A DNA stretch of 35,875 bases from positions 1 to 35,875 of the forward strand of contig JAFTGH010000007.1 of NCBI GenBank assembly GCA_017458005.1, written 5' to 3'. Source of the DNA: Prevotella sp. Its GTDB lineage: Bacteria; Bacteroidota; Bacteroidia; Bacteroidales; Bacteroidaceae. The notes beneath the pieces are model-generated. The model was not told the DNA's origin. It worked only from the letters and a program-made list of their open reading frames with translations, and searched no databases. Position numbers and translations under genes: made by a program. Positions within the stretch are counted from its first letter, which is position 1, and every line of letters begins with the position of its first letter. Below, in pieces: positions 1 to 7,382 of the stretch.

Positions 1-151
1 TATATAGTATATATAATATATATAATAATAAAATATATACATAAAATATGCAGATAAATGTATTTTCGAAAAAGGGAAACTGTAATCTGTAATGTAATGC
101 TACCCAATCACGCATATTGTAAAGTCTCTCCGCAATAGTCTCTAATAGGGT

Positions 152-257
152 ACTCCAATATCTAGAGCACCCCTACTCCAGATATCGGAGTCAGGCACTG
201 GAGATATCGGAGTCAAGCACTCCAGACATCGGAATAAGGGACTCCAGATATCGGAGT
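152..257. repeat. Array A: five 22-bp palindromic repeats
   Basis: Five degenerate units begin near 152, 175, 197, 219 and 241; the last four are spaced exactly 22 bp apart. The commonest unit is ACTCCAGATATCGGAGT: 5-bp arms ACTCC/GGAGT around a GATATC core. The array lies between an AT-rich, featureless stretch (1-120) and the promoter of the first gene. Two other arrays in the window have the same period and an ACTCC/GGAGT or GACT/AGTC core. The function is not known to me. There are no unique spacers, so this is not CRISPR. Confidence 0.85.
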
Positions 258-315
258 AAACTTTCAACAATCGTTAATAATGGATGAAAAATATGGGAAA
301 TTGGGCAAAAACCCC

Positions 316-323
316 TATCTTTG
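316..323 (+). promoter_or_regulatory. Bacteroidota -7 promoter element for flavin reductase-msrA
   Basis: TATCTTTG at 316-323 matches the TAnnTTTG -7 box of Bacteroidota housekeeping promoters, about 84 bp before the first start codon. No clear TTTG -33 box stands at the ideal spacing. The rest of 1-406 contains AT-rich sequence and repeat array A, and I see no gene there. Confidence 0.6.
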
Positions 324-406
324 CAAACAAAATATGATATTTACATTCAAAAACATATTAGACTTATGAGTTGCCAAAGAAATTAGGAATCAAATAAACA
401 ATACGA

Positions 407-973
407 ATGATGAAAAGTTTTGGATCAAAGCCGTGGATTCTTCCACAACCTGTACTGATTATCGGTACTTATGACAAAGAAGGTAAACCCAATGCCATGA
501 ACGCTGCTTGGGGAGGACAATGGGATATGCACGAGATCATGATCTCACTCGGTTCGCATCAGACCACAGACAATCTCAGTGAGAACGATGACTTCACTGT
601 AGCCTTTGCCACTACTGAAACAATGGTAGCGTCTGACTATGTTGGCATCGTTAGCGGGAGAAACACGCCCGACAAGATGGAGAAGGCTGGTTGGAGTGTC
701 GAGAAGGCTCCCAATGTGAATGCACCCGTATTCAAGGAGTTTCCGATGACGTTGGAGTGCCGTGTAAAGGAAAAGATAGACGAGAGTGAGACAGGCTATT
801 TTCTGGTTGCGGAAATCGTCAACATACTCTGTGATGAGAAATACCTTGCACCTGATGGCAATCCTGATGTGGAGAAAATGGAGATTATCACCTACGATCC
901 CGTACACCATACTTACATTCAGTTAGGGAAAACTGTGGGAAAGGCATTTTCAGACGGTAAGCAGTTGAAATGA
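407..973 (+). CDS. Flavin reductase-like FMN-binding protein
   Basis: This 188-residue cytoplasmic protein resembles the flavin reductase / flavoredoxin family (split-barrel FMN-binding fold). The N-terminal segment PQPVLIIGTYDKEGKPNAMN is typical of the first strands of that fold, and the stretch around residues 75-90 with S-x-Y-V-G-I-V-S-G fits the flavin-facing part. Members bind FMN and pass electrons from NAD(P)H or a partner protein; the substrate here cannot be told. No signal peptide or membrane segment is visible. The stop overlaps the msrA start by 4 bp (ATGA), so the two are probably translated together, suggesting a role in redox homeostasis or repair. Either of two adjacent ATGs could be the start. 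Confidence 0.8.
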   Translation: MMKSFGSKPWILPQPVLIIGTYDKEGKPNAMNAAWGGQWDMHEIMISLGSHQTTDNLSENDDFTVAFATTETMVASDYVGIVSGRNTPDKMEKAGWSVEKAPNVNAPVFKEFPMTLECRVKEKIDESETGYFLVAEIVNILCDEKYLAPDGNPDVEKMEIITYDPVHHTYIQLGKTVGKAFSDGKQLK

Positions 974-1497
974 ACTATAGTAAAGACATTTATCTTGCTG
1001 GAGGTTGTTTCTGGGGAACAGAGCATTACTTCAAGCAGATTGAGGGTGTTGTGGAAACGTCAGTGGGATTTGCCAACGGACATACAGCAGACCCGACTTA
1101 CAAGGAAGTCTATACAGACACCACTGGCTATGTAGAGACAGTGCATGTAAAGTATAACCCTGATGTGGTCAGCCTGGAATTCCTATTACAGATGTTCTTC
1201 AAGGCAATCGATCCTACCAGTCTCAACAAGCAGGGGCATGATGAGGGGACTCGCTATCGTACCGGCATCTATTACACCAATGCCGAGGACCTGCCCATTA
1301 TCGAGAAGGTCTTTGGTGAGGTGCAGAAGGAGTATCAGGAGCCTTTGGCTGTAGAGAAGTTGCCTTTGGAGAACTACTATCCAGCCGAAGAGTATCACCA
1401 GGACTATCTTGACAAGAACCCTACAGGCTACTGCCATCTGCCTCAGTCACTGTTCGAGTTTGCAAGACAAGCCAAAGAGAACAACACAATTCGTTAA
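970..1497 (+). CDS. msrA: Peptide methionine sulfoxide reductase MsrA
   Basis: MsrA reduces the S-form of methionine sulfoxide in oxidised proteins, using thioredoxin as reductant. The 175-residue length is typical of the stand-alone enzyme. The active-site signature GGCFWG is at residues 11-16, with the nucleophilic cysteine at C13. Other family hallmarks are the GxxGH..PTY region near residue 40, GHDxGxxYRTGIYY near 97-110, and a likely resolving cysteine C155 in GYCH close to the C-terminus. No MsrB domain is fused. It overlaps the flavin reductase-like gene by 4 bp, and a peroxide-defence operon follows about 200 bp downstream, so this end of the window is a thiol/peroxide repair block. 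Confidence 0.95.
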   Translation: MNYSKDIYLAGGCFWGTEHYFKQIEGVVETSVGFANGHTADPTYKEVYTDTTGYVETVHVKYNPDVVSLEFLLQMFFKAIDPTSLNKQGHDEGTRYRTGIYYTNAEDLPIIEKVFGEVQKEYQEPLAVEKLPLENYYPAEEYHQDYLDKNPTGYCHLPQSLFEFARQAKENNTIR

Positions 1498-1502
1498 ATA
1501 GG

Positions 1503-1556
1503 TCGCAAGCGATATAATGTTAAACATACTTAAAGTTTAAACTAAATCGCTTGCGA
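1503..1556. promoter_or_regulatory. Inverted repeat overlapping the gpx promoter (candidate operator)
   Basis: TCGCAAGCGAT at 1503-1513 is an exact reverse complement of ATCGCTTGCGA at 1546-1556, 32 bp apart. Each arm is itself a TCGC-(AA/TT)-GCGA near-palindrome, as expected of a dimer binding site. The downstream arm covers the -33 region of the promoter ending at 1580. OhrR, a DNA-binding repressor, is encoded in the operon this promoter serves, so autoregulation is a reasonable guess. A terminator for msrA is the alternative, but no T-run follows. Confidence 0.5.
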
Positions 1557-1580
1557 TATAAAATATTCTCCTTACCTTTG
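1551..1580 (+). promoter_or_regulatory. Promoter of the gpx-ohrR-gpx operon
   Basis: TTG at 1551-1553, a 19-bp gap, then TACCTTTG at 1573-1580 fits the Bacteroidota -33/-7 consensus well. Transcription would start near 1587, giving a leader of about 110 nt before the first gene. Confidence 0.65.
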
Positions 1581-1593
1581 CCGTCGCAACGGC

Positions 1594-1653
1594 GATGATG
1601 CTCACGCTCGACCATTCAAACAAGTTTGATGGTACTCGCTTACTCGCATCATT
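1594..1653 (+). promoter_or_regulatory. Structured 5' leader of the gpx operon
   Basis: Just after the predicted transcription start, GATGATGC (1594-1601) pairs with GCATCAT (1646-1652). Inside it, 1611-1633 forms a hairpin of about ten base pairs with a single bulge (ACCAT.CAAA / TTTGATGGT). The nested stems suggest a folded leader RNA. No T-run follows, so it is not a simple terminator. It may be a regulatory leader or a dispersed repeat. Confidence 0.45.
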
Positions 1654-1698
1654 GTCATCGTGAACGATATAAATAACGATTACAAATAATATTTAGGT

Positions 1699-2241
1699 AT
1701 GAAAAAGATTTATGATTTCAAGGCTCTGACGAGCAAAGGAAAAGAGATTGACTTCAATGAGTTTGAAGGTAAGGTGCTGTTGGTTGTCAATACCGCAAGC
1801 AAGTGTGGTTTTACTCCCCAGTTCGCTGGATTGGAGGAACTAAACCAGAAGTACAAGGAGAAGGGACTGGTTGTCATTGGCTTCCCTTGCAACCAGTTCA
1901 AGGAGCAAGACCCAGGCTCAGACAGTCAGATAGAGGAGTTCTGCCAGTTGAATTATGGTGTGACTTTCCAGATTATGAAAAAAACGGACGTGAACGGTCC
2001 TGCCGCAGAGCCCATCTTCGAGTATCTGAAGGAGCAGGCTCCTACTGAGGAGTATCACGGACTGAAGGCAAAGGCAACACACGCCATGCTCAAGAAAATC
2101 AGCAAGAGCGTGGAGAAAGACAGCGATATCCTGTGGAACTTCACCAAGTTCCTGATCTCAAAGGACGGTGAGACTATCAAGCGTTATGCGCCCACCACAG
2201 ATCCAAAGGATTTTGAGAAAGACGTAAAGGAGATGCTTTAA
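1699..2241 (+). CDS. Glutathione peroxidase-family thiol peroxidase (cytosolic)
   Basis: This 180-residue protein is a cysteine-type glutathione peroxidase of the kind that usually takes electrons from thioredoxin and reduces hydroperoxides. The catalytic triad can be read directly: C36 in NTASKCGFTP, Q70 in FPCNQFKEQ and W146 in WNFTKF. Cysteine replaces selenocysteine, as normal in bacteria. C64 and C82 are further cysteines that could act as resolving residue. There is no signal peptide, so it is cytosolic, unlike its paralogue two genes downstream. It opens the operon, preceded by a consensus promoter and folded leader, and is followed one base later by the OhrR-type regulator. Confidence 0.93.
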   Translation: MKKIYDFKALTSKGKEIDFNEFEGKVLLVVNTASKCGFTPQFAGLEELNQKYKEKGLVVIGFPCNQFKEQDPGSDSQIEEFCQLNYGVTFQIMKKTDVNGPAAEPIFEYLKEQAPTEEYHGLKAKATHAMLKKISKSVEKDSDILWNFTKFLISKDGETIKRYAPTTDPKDFEKDVKEML

Positions 2242-2242
2242 A

Positions 2243-2689
2243 ATGGCTCACACGGAATTACAACTCGACAATCAGATTTGTTTCCGTCTTTATACGGCAG
2301 CGCGACTGATCACACAGGCTTACACGCCTATGTTCAACGAACTGGGTATCACCTATCCGCAGTACCTTGTCATGATGGTGCTCTGGGAGGAAGATGCCCT
2401 GCCCGTAAATGACATAGCCCATCGGCTGCTGTTAGAGACGAATACGGTCACTCCATTGCTACAGCGAATGGAGAAACAAGGACTTGTCGCCCGTAAGAAA
2501 GGGAAAGAGGACAAGCGACAGCAGATTGTCAGTCTGACAAAGAAAGGCAAGGATATGGAGGAGAGAGCCTACCAACTCATACCCGCCGGCATGGGCAAAC
2601 GACTCTCTTCCTGTCCGCTGATGTTGGAGGACTACCAACAGTTAGCACAAGAACTAGACACATTAATAGACTCACTAAAAAAAGAATGA
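2243..2689 (+). CDS. ohrR: OhrR-type MarR-family redox repressor
   Basis: This 148-residue winged-helix regulator matches the OhrR branch of the MarR family, which represses peroxide-defence genes until a reactive cysteine is oxidised by organic hydroperoxide. The sensing cysteine is C13 in LDNQICFRLYTAAR, equivalent by position to the single N-terminal cysteine of Bacillus OhrR. The helix-turn-helix and wing run through about residues 50-100 (DIAHRLLLETNTVTPLLQRM, then the basic KGKEDKR wing). The conserved ITYPQYLVMMVLWE segment is also present. It sits between two glutathione peroxidase genes with gaps of one and three bases, so all three are probably co-transcribed and it probably controls its own operon through the inverted repeat at 1503-1556. 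Confidence 0.88.
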   Translation: MAHTELQLDNQICFRLYTAARLITQAYTPMFNELGITYPQYLVMMVLWEEDALPVNDIAHRLLLETNTVTPLLQRMEKQGLVARKKGKEDKRQQIVSLTKKGKDMEERAYQLIPAGMGKRLSSCPLMLEDYQQLAQELDTLIDSLKKE

Positions 2690-2692
2690 CTT

Positions 2693-3355
2693 ATGAAACG
2701 ACTCATGATTTTCTGCCTATTGGCAACCGCATGTGTGCTGGGGATCTCGGCACAAGATAAGCACTCCTGCTGTGGCGAATGTGCCAAACAGGACATCTAT
2801 GACATCAAAGTGAAAGACGACGCAGGCAAAGACGTGTCGCTTGCGGACTATAAAGGAAAGGTGCTGCTGATTGTGAACACCGCCACCCGTTGTGGATTCA
2901 CCCCACAGTACAAGGAACTGGAGGCACTCTATGAGAAATATCATGCTGAGGGCTTAGAGATCCTTGACTTCCCCTGCAACCAGTTTGGCGAACAGGCTCC
3001 TGGCACGATTCAGGAGATACACCAGTTCTGCACGGCAAACTTCGACATCCAGTTTCCACAGTTTGACAAGATTGACGTCAATGGAGCCAACGAGTCACCG
3101 CTGTTTACCTATCTGAAACAGCAGAGAGGCTTTGGTGGTTTCGACCTCACTGACCAGACAGGTAAGTTCATGGATGACATGCTACGCAAGAAAGACGCCG
3201 AATACGACAAGAATTCAGACATCAAATGGAACTTCACCAAGTTTCTGGTCTCTCGTGACGGACGTGTCCTGAAGCGCTATGAGCCAACAGAGAAGGTGGC
3301 TACCATCGAGAGCGACATCTGTGCGGAACTGAAAGCACAATGCGTTAAGAAGTAA
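2693..3355 (+). CDS. Secreted glutathione peroxidase-family protein
   Basis: This 220-residue paralogue of the first peroxidase has an N-terminal signal peptide (basic start, hydrophobic residues 4-19, probable cleavage after ISA or AQ). It should act in the periplasm or at the envelope. Catalytic residues are C67 in NTATRCGFTP, Q101 in FPCNQFGEQ and the tryptophan in WNFTKF. Between signal and catalytic domain is a short cysteine-rich patch with C26, C27 and C30 (SCCGEC), absent from the cytosolic copy; it could bind metal or serve as a redox relay. A lipoprotein reading using C14 is less likely because the lipobox is poor. It is the last gene of the operon, before a strong terminator. Confidence 0.9.
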   Translation: MKRLMIFCLLATACVLGISAQDKHSCCGECAKQDIYDIKVKDDAGKDVSLADYKGKVLLIVNTATRCGFTPQYKELEALYEKYHAEGLEILDFPCNQFGEQAPGTIQEIHQFCTANFDIQFPQFDKIDVNGANESPLFTYLKQQRGFGGFDLTDQTGKFMDDMLRKKDAEYDKNSDIKWNFTKFLVSRDGRVLKRYEPTEKVATIESDICAELKAQCVKK

Positions 3356-3378
3356 AATAATCAAATTGAAGTAATCAC

Positions 3379-3413
3379 AAACATCCGTGTCCCTCTGGCA
3401 CGGATGTTTTTTT
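3379..3413 (+). terminator. Intrinsic terminator after the gpx operon
   Basis: An 11-bp perfect stem, AAACATCCGTG / CACGGATGTTT, with a 9-nt loop is followed by a run of T. It ends the oxidative-stress operon. Confidence 0.92.
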
Positions 3414-3477
3414 ATCAACTTATGTCTTTTTGAGGGGAGAGATTCAACAAAGTTATTATTTTTTTATAAAAAATACT

Positions 3478-3505
3478 TTTGTTTATAAAATAATGTGTAT
3501 CTTTG
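3478..3505 (+). promoter_or_regulatory. Promoter of the deoxy-sugar catabolic operon
   Basis: TATCTTTG at 3498-3505 is a good -7 box. A TTTG lies at 3478-3481, closer (16 bp) than the usual 19-21. It is 44 bp before the aldo/keto reductase start and is the only clear promoter seen before 10,150. Confidence 0.6.
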
Positions 3506-3548
3506 TAACTTGAAAACAATAAAACTACTTAAAAACTACTAAAAAGAC

Positions 3549-4499
3549 ATGGTTTACAACGAGATAGGAAAGACTGGAATGCGCGTGTCGAACTTAGGCT
3601 TCGGCGCATCCTCATTGGGTGGCGTTTTCCATGGCATCAAGGAAGAAGAGGGTATCCAGGCGGTGTTCACTGCCGTGGAGAACGGTATTAACTTCATCGA
3701 CGTGTCACCCTACTACGGACACCTGAAGGCAGAGACCGTCTTGGGTAAGGCACTGAAAGACATTCCCCGTGACAAATATTATCTCTCCACCAAGGTGGGA
3801 CGCTACGGTAAGGATGGAAAGAACATCTGGGACTACTCCGCCAAGCGTGCCACAGAGAGCGTGTATGAGAGCATGGAGCGTCTGAACATCGACTATATCG
3901 ACCTGATCAACGTCCATGACGTGGAGTTTCAGGGTGATATGGAGGGTGGCTTGCAGAAGGTGGTGGACGAGACACTGCCTGCTCTAGTGGAACTGCGTGA
4001 CAAAGGCATCGTAAGACATGTTGGTATCACAGACCTGCAGCCAGAGAACCTGCGTTGGGTCATAGAGCATGCACCAGAAGGGACGGTGGAGAGTATTCTG
4101 AACTTCTGCCACTATAGCCTGAACGATACGTTGCTAGCAGATTATCTGGGATTCTTCGAGCGTCATGGCGTGGGTGTCATCAACGCCTCCCCCTTCTCGA
4201 TGGGACTGCTGTCACAACGTGGCGCCCCCGACTGGCATCCTGCCAGCAAGGAACTAAAACAGGCTTGTGCCAAGGCTGCTGCCTACTGTGAGGCACAAGG
4301 CTACCCCATCGACAAACTTGCCATCCAGTTCTCTACCAGTATGAATCCCCGCATTGCCACCACCCTGTTCAGTAGTGCCAATCCAAAGAATGTACTGAAG
4401 AACATTCAGTACGTGAACGAGCCTATGGATGAGGAACTGGTGAAGAAGGTGCAGGAGATTATCGGTAACCAAATGTTTGTAAGATGGAAAAACTCTTGA
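3549..4499 (+). CDS. Aldo/keto reductase, L-fucose/L-galactose dehydrogenase-like
   Basis: This 316-residue cytosolic enzyme belongs to the aldo/keto reductase superfamily, in the branch that oxidises the C1 hydroxyl of L-fucose, L-galactose or D-threo-aldoses to a lactone with NAD(P)+. The catalytic tetrad is visible: D51 and Y56 in FIDVSPYYG, K82 in LSTKVGRYG and H123 in NVHDVEF. The N-terminal GKTGMRVSNLGFGASSLGG is typical of the branch. The next gene, a probable lactone hydrolase, overlaps it by 16 bp, supporting a consecutive dehydrogenase-lactonase pair. Whether the substrate is L-fucose or L-galactose cannot be read from sequence; the neighbouring fucose isomerase and permease favour an L-galacto-configured sugar. 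Confidence 0.85.
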   Translation: MVYNEIGKTGMRVSNLGFGASSLGGVFHGIKEEEGIQAVFTAVENGINFIDVSPYYGHLKAETVLGKALKDIPRDKYYLSTKVGRYGKDGKNIWDYSAKRATESVYESMERLNIDYIDLINVHDVEFQGDMEGGLQKVVDETLPALVELRDKGIVRHVGITDLQPENLRWVIEHAPEGTVESILNFCHYSLNDTLLADYLGFFERHGVGVINASPFSMGLLSQRGAPDWHPASKELKQACAKAAAYCEAQGYPIDKLAIQFSTSMNPRIATTLFSSANPKNVLKNIQYVNEPMDEELVKKVQEIIGNQMFVRWKNS

Positions 4500-5425
4500 T
4501 CATCGACGCCCACAGTCACCTATGGCTCCAACAGGACACCACCTGGAACGGCTTGGAGATCCGCTCAATGAGGAACGGACGCAGCATGTTCCTGGGTGAG
4601 GAGGTGCAGATGGTTCCACCCTTCATCATTGATGGTGTGAACTCCGCCGAGGTCTTCCTGTCGAACATGGACTATGCGCAGGTGGCTGCCGCTGTCGTGG
4701 TACAGGAGTTCATTGATGGTATCCAGAACGACTACCTCGCCGATGTGAAGCGTCGTTATCCCAACCGCTTCTTTGTCTGTGGCATGTGCGACTACCTGCA
4801 TGACGGTTTCTATGAGCAAGCCGAACAGTTGATAACTAACGGACGTTTCGAGGGTATCGCCATCCCAGGGCACCGCCTGCTGGGTCGCCGGCTCACCTCT
4901 CCGGAGATGATGCGTATGTTCCACCTGATGGAGCAGAAAGACATCCTCTTGTCTATCACCCTCGCTGACGGTGACCAACAGGTTGCGGAGTTGCGAGAGG
5001 TCATCAGTGAGTGTTCCAGCCTCCGTATCGCCATCGGGCATATGGGCATGGCGAATCCCCCACAATCCAACCCATGGGAGAATAAGAGTTGGCGGGAGCA
5101 GATATTGTTAGCAAGAAACGAGCATGTCACCATGGAGATGGGCGGCATCACGTGGCTCTATAACAGTGAGTTCTATCCCTACCCTACGGCTATCCGCACG
5201 ATTCGTGAGGCGGCGGCACTGGTGGGTATGGACAAGATCATGTGGGGCAGCGACTACCCCCGTACCATCACCGCTATCACCTACAGGATGTCGTATGACT
5301 TCCTGTTGAAGTCGCAGGAGTTGACAGATAAGGACAAGCGACTGATACTTGGTGAGAACGCCCGTCGCTTCTACCGTTTCGGAGAACTGGTCGAACTACC
5401 CTATATCAAGAATATGAGTGAATGA
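4484..5425 (+). CDS. Amidohydrolase-family protein, probable sugar lactonase
   Basis: This 313-residue protein is of the amidohydrolase-2 (PF04909) type, a metal-dependent TIM barrel that includes L-fuconolactone and L-rhamnonolactone hydrolases. The first metal motif is IIDAHSHLW near the N-terminus. An IAIGHMGM motif with a ligand-type histidine lies near residue 187, and WGSDYPR near residue 250 supplies the late aspartate. No signal peptide is present. It overlaps the aldo/keto reductase by 16 bp and is followed by an unusual 8-bp tandem repeat, then fucose isomerase. I infer that it hydrolyses the lactone made by the upstream dehydrogenase. A decarboxylase-like role is possible within the same superfamily but fits the context less well. 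Confidence 0.8.
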   Translation: MEKLLIIDAHSHLWLQQDTTWNGLEIRSMRNGRSMFLGEEVQMVPPFIIDGVNSAEVFLSNMDYAQVAAAVVVQEFIDGIQNDYLADVKRRYPNRFFVCGMCDYLHDGFYEQAEQLITNGRFEGIAIPGHRLLGRRLTSPEMMRMFHLMEQKDILLSITLADGDQQVAELREVISECSSLRIAIGHMGMANPPQSNPWENKSWREQILLARNEHVTMEMGGITWLYNSEFYPYPTAIRTIREAAALVGMDKIMWGSDYPRTITAITYRMSYDFLLKSQELTDKDKRLILGENARRFYRFGELVELPYIKNMSE

Positions 5426-5428
5426 AAG

Positions 5429-5520
5429 GTAAAAAAGTAAAAAAGTAAGAAAGTAAAAAGGTAAGAAAGTAAAAAGGTAAAAAAGTAAAAAGGTAAAAAA
5501 GTAAAAAGGTAAAAAAGTAA
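5429..5520. repeat. 8-bp microsatellite upstream of fucI
   Basis: Eleven complete copies of an 8-bp unit, GTAARAAR (R = A or G), run from 5429 to 5516 with a partial copy after them. They start three bases after the amidohydrolase stop and end about 22 bp before the fucose isomerase start. The strand is purine-rich and each unit resembles a weak ribosome-binding site. Copy-number change by slippage would alter the spacing and leader of fucI without changing either protein. Confidence 0.95.
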
Positions 5521-5542
5521 ATACTAAAACAAATTATAGAAT

Positions 5543-7363
5543 ATGACAAACTATCCTAAAATCGGTATCCGCCCCACCATCGACGGTCGTCAGGGGGGCA
5601 TCCGCGAGGGTCTTGAGGAGAAGACCATGGCACTTGCCAATGCAGTGAAGAACCTGATAGAGAGTAACCTTCGCAATGGTGACGGCTCTAAGGTAGAGTG
5701 CGTTATCAGCGACACTACGATAGGTCGTGTCGGTGAGTCTGCCGCCTGTGCCGAGAAGTTCGAGCGTGAGGGCGTAGGCTCCACCATCACCGTCACCAGT
5801 TGCTGGTGCTACGGTTCTGAGACGATGGACATGAATCCCTACTACCCCAAGGCAGTGTGGGGCTTCAATGGCACGGAGCGTCCTGGTGCCGTATACCTCG
5901 CCGCCGTGCTTGCCGCCCATGCCCAGAAGGGACTGCCCGCCTATGGTATTTATGGTCATGACGTTCAGGACCTGAACGACAATACCATTCCCGCTGATGT
6001 CGCAGAGAAAATCCTGCGCTTCGCCCGTGCCGCACAGGCTATCGCCACGATGCGCGGCAAGTCATACCTGTCGCTGGGTAACACCTGTATGGGTATCGCC
6101 GGCTCTATCGTCAATGCCGACTTCCTGCAGCAGTACTTGGGTATGCGTACCGAGTATGTATCACTGGTGGAGATTCTCCGTCGTGTCGACTTCGGTATCT
6201 ACGACAAGGACGAGTTCCAGAAGGCAATGGCATGGGTAGAGAAATACTGCAAGCCCAACGAGGGTCACGACTATAACGAGGACCGCCCGTTGTTCCCTGG
6301 TGTGCCTATGACCACCTTCAACGGCAAGGGCAAGGGTAAGAACCGTGAGGAGAAAGATGCCGACTGGGAGTTTACCGTCAAGACGATGATGATTATCCGC
6401 GACCTGATGCAAGGCTCAGAGAAACTGTTGCAGATGGGGTATAAGGAAGAGGCTATCGGACATAACGCCATCGCTGCCGGTGTGCAGGGACAGCGCCAAT
6501 GGACGGACTACAAACCCAACTTCGACTTCCCTGAGTCGATGATGTGTACGTCATTCGACTGGAACGGTCCCCGTGAGGCTTACACTCTTGCCACGGAGAA
6601 CGACTTCCTGAACGGTATGTCGATGCTCTTCGGACACCTCCTGACCAATCGTGGCGTGATGTTCTCAGACATCCGCACCTACTGGAGTCCAGAGGCTGTA
6701 GAGCGTGTCGCTGGCAAGCGTCCTGAGGGCGGTGCCGCACAAGGCTTCATCCACCTTATCAATAGTGGTGCGACGACCCTTGATGCCACAGGTGCCATGT
6801 CCGACAAGGACGGTAAGCCCACCATCAAGCCCTTCTGGGAGATGACCAACGAGGACACTGAGGCTTGTCTGAAGGCTACCAGTTGGATGCCCGCCGACCG
6901 TGACTATTTCCGTGGCGGTGGTTATTCGAGTCACTTCCTCACCAGAGGAGGAATGCCGATGACGATGCTGCGCATCAACCTGGTACAAGGACTTGGTCCT
7001 GTGCTGCAACTCGCAGAGGGATGGACCGTGGAACTAGACCCGAAGACCAACGATATCCTCGACAAGCGTACCGACCCGACATGGCCTACCACATGGTTTG
7101 CCCCACGTCTCGACCCCACAAAGGATGCCTTCAAGGATGTCTATAGCGTGATGAACAACTGGGGTGCCAACCATGGCGCTATCTGCTACGGACACGTAGG
7201 TGCCGACCTCATCACCCTTGCCGCCATGCTGCGCATCCCTGTCTGCATGCATAACATCGCCGACAAGGACATCTTCCGTCCTGCCGCATGGAACGCCTTC
7301 GGCATGGACAAGGAGGGAGCCGACTACCGTGCCTGCGCCAACTTCGGTCCCATATATAAATAA
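5543..7363 (+). CDS. fucI: L-fucose isomerase
   Basis: This 606-residue cytosolic enzyme closely fits FucI (about 590 residues in E. coli), the Mn2+-dependent ketol isomerase that converts L-fucose to L-fuculose and also accepts D-arabinose and L-galactose in some species. The start [20 protein letters not shown] is a FucI hallmark, as are [15 protein letters not shown], the [14 protein letters not shown] segment and the C-terminal [13 protein letters not shown]. The first ATG after the microsatellite gives the expected N-terminus. The permease gene follows after 19 bp. Notably, no fuculokinase (FucK) or fuculose-phosphate aldolase (FucA) is in the window, so the product must be handled elsewhere or by the neighbouring dehydrogenases. 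Confidence 0.96.
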   Translation: MTNYPKIGIRPTIDGRQGGIREGLEEKTMALANAVKNLIESNLRNGDGSKVECVISDTTIGRVGESAACAEKFEREGVGSTITVTSCWCYGSETMDMNPYYPKAVWGFNGTERPGAVYLAAVLAAHAQKGLPAYGIYGHDVQDLNDNTIPADVAEKILRFARAAQAIATMRGKSYLSLGNTCMGIAGSIVNADFLQQYLGMRTEYVSLVEILRRVDFGIYDKDEFQKAMAWVEKYCKPNEGHDYNEDRPLFPGVPMTTFNGKGKGKNREEKDADWEFTVKTMMIIRDLMQGSEKLLQMGYKEEAIGHNAIAAGVQGQRQWTDYKPNFDFPESMMCTSFDWNGPREAYTLATENDFLNGMSMLFGHLLTNRGVMFSDIRTYWSPEAVERVAGKRPEGGAAQGFIHLINSGATTLDATGAMSDKDGKPTIKPFWEMTNEDTEACLKATSWMPADRDYFRGGGYSSHFLTRGGMPMTMLRINLVQGLGPVLQLAEGWTVELDPKTNDILDKRTDPTWPTTWFAPRLDPTKDAFKDVYSVMNNWGANHGAICYGHVGADLITLAAMLRIPVCMHNIADKDIFRPAAWNAFGMDKEGADYRACANFGPIYK

Positions 7364-7382
7364 GGTATATTATTAATAAGGT

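Noticed and set aside
4565-5065. Long open frames on the minus strand inside the catabolic and SusC/SusD genes
   Set aside because: They oppose strongly conserved + strand genes, match no family I know, and have the composition expected of codon shadows.
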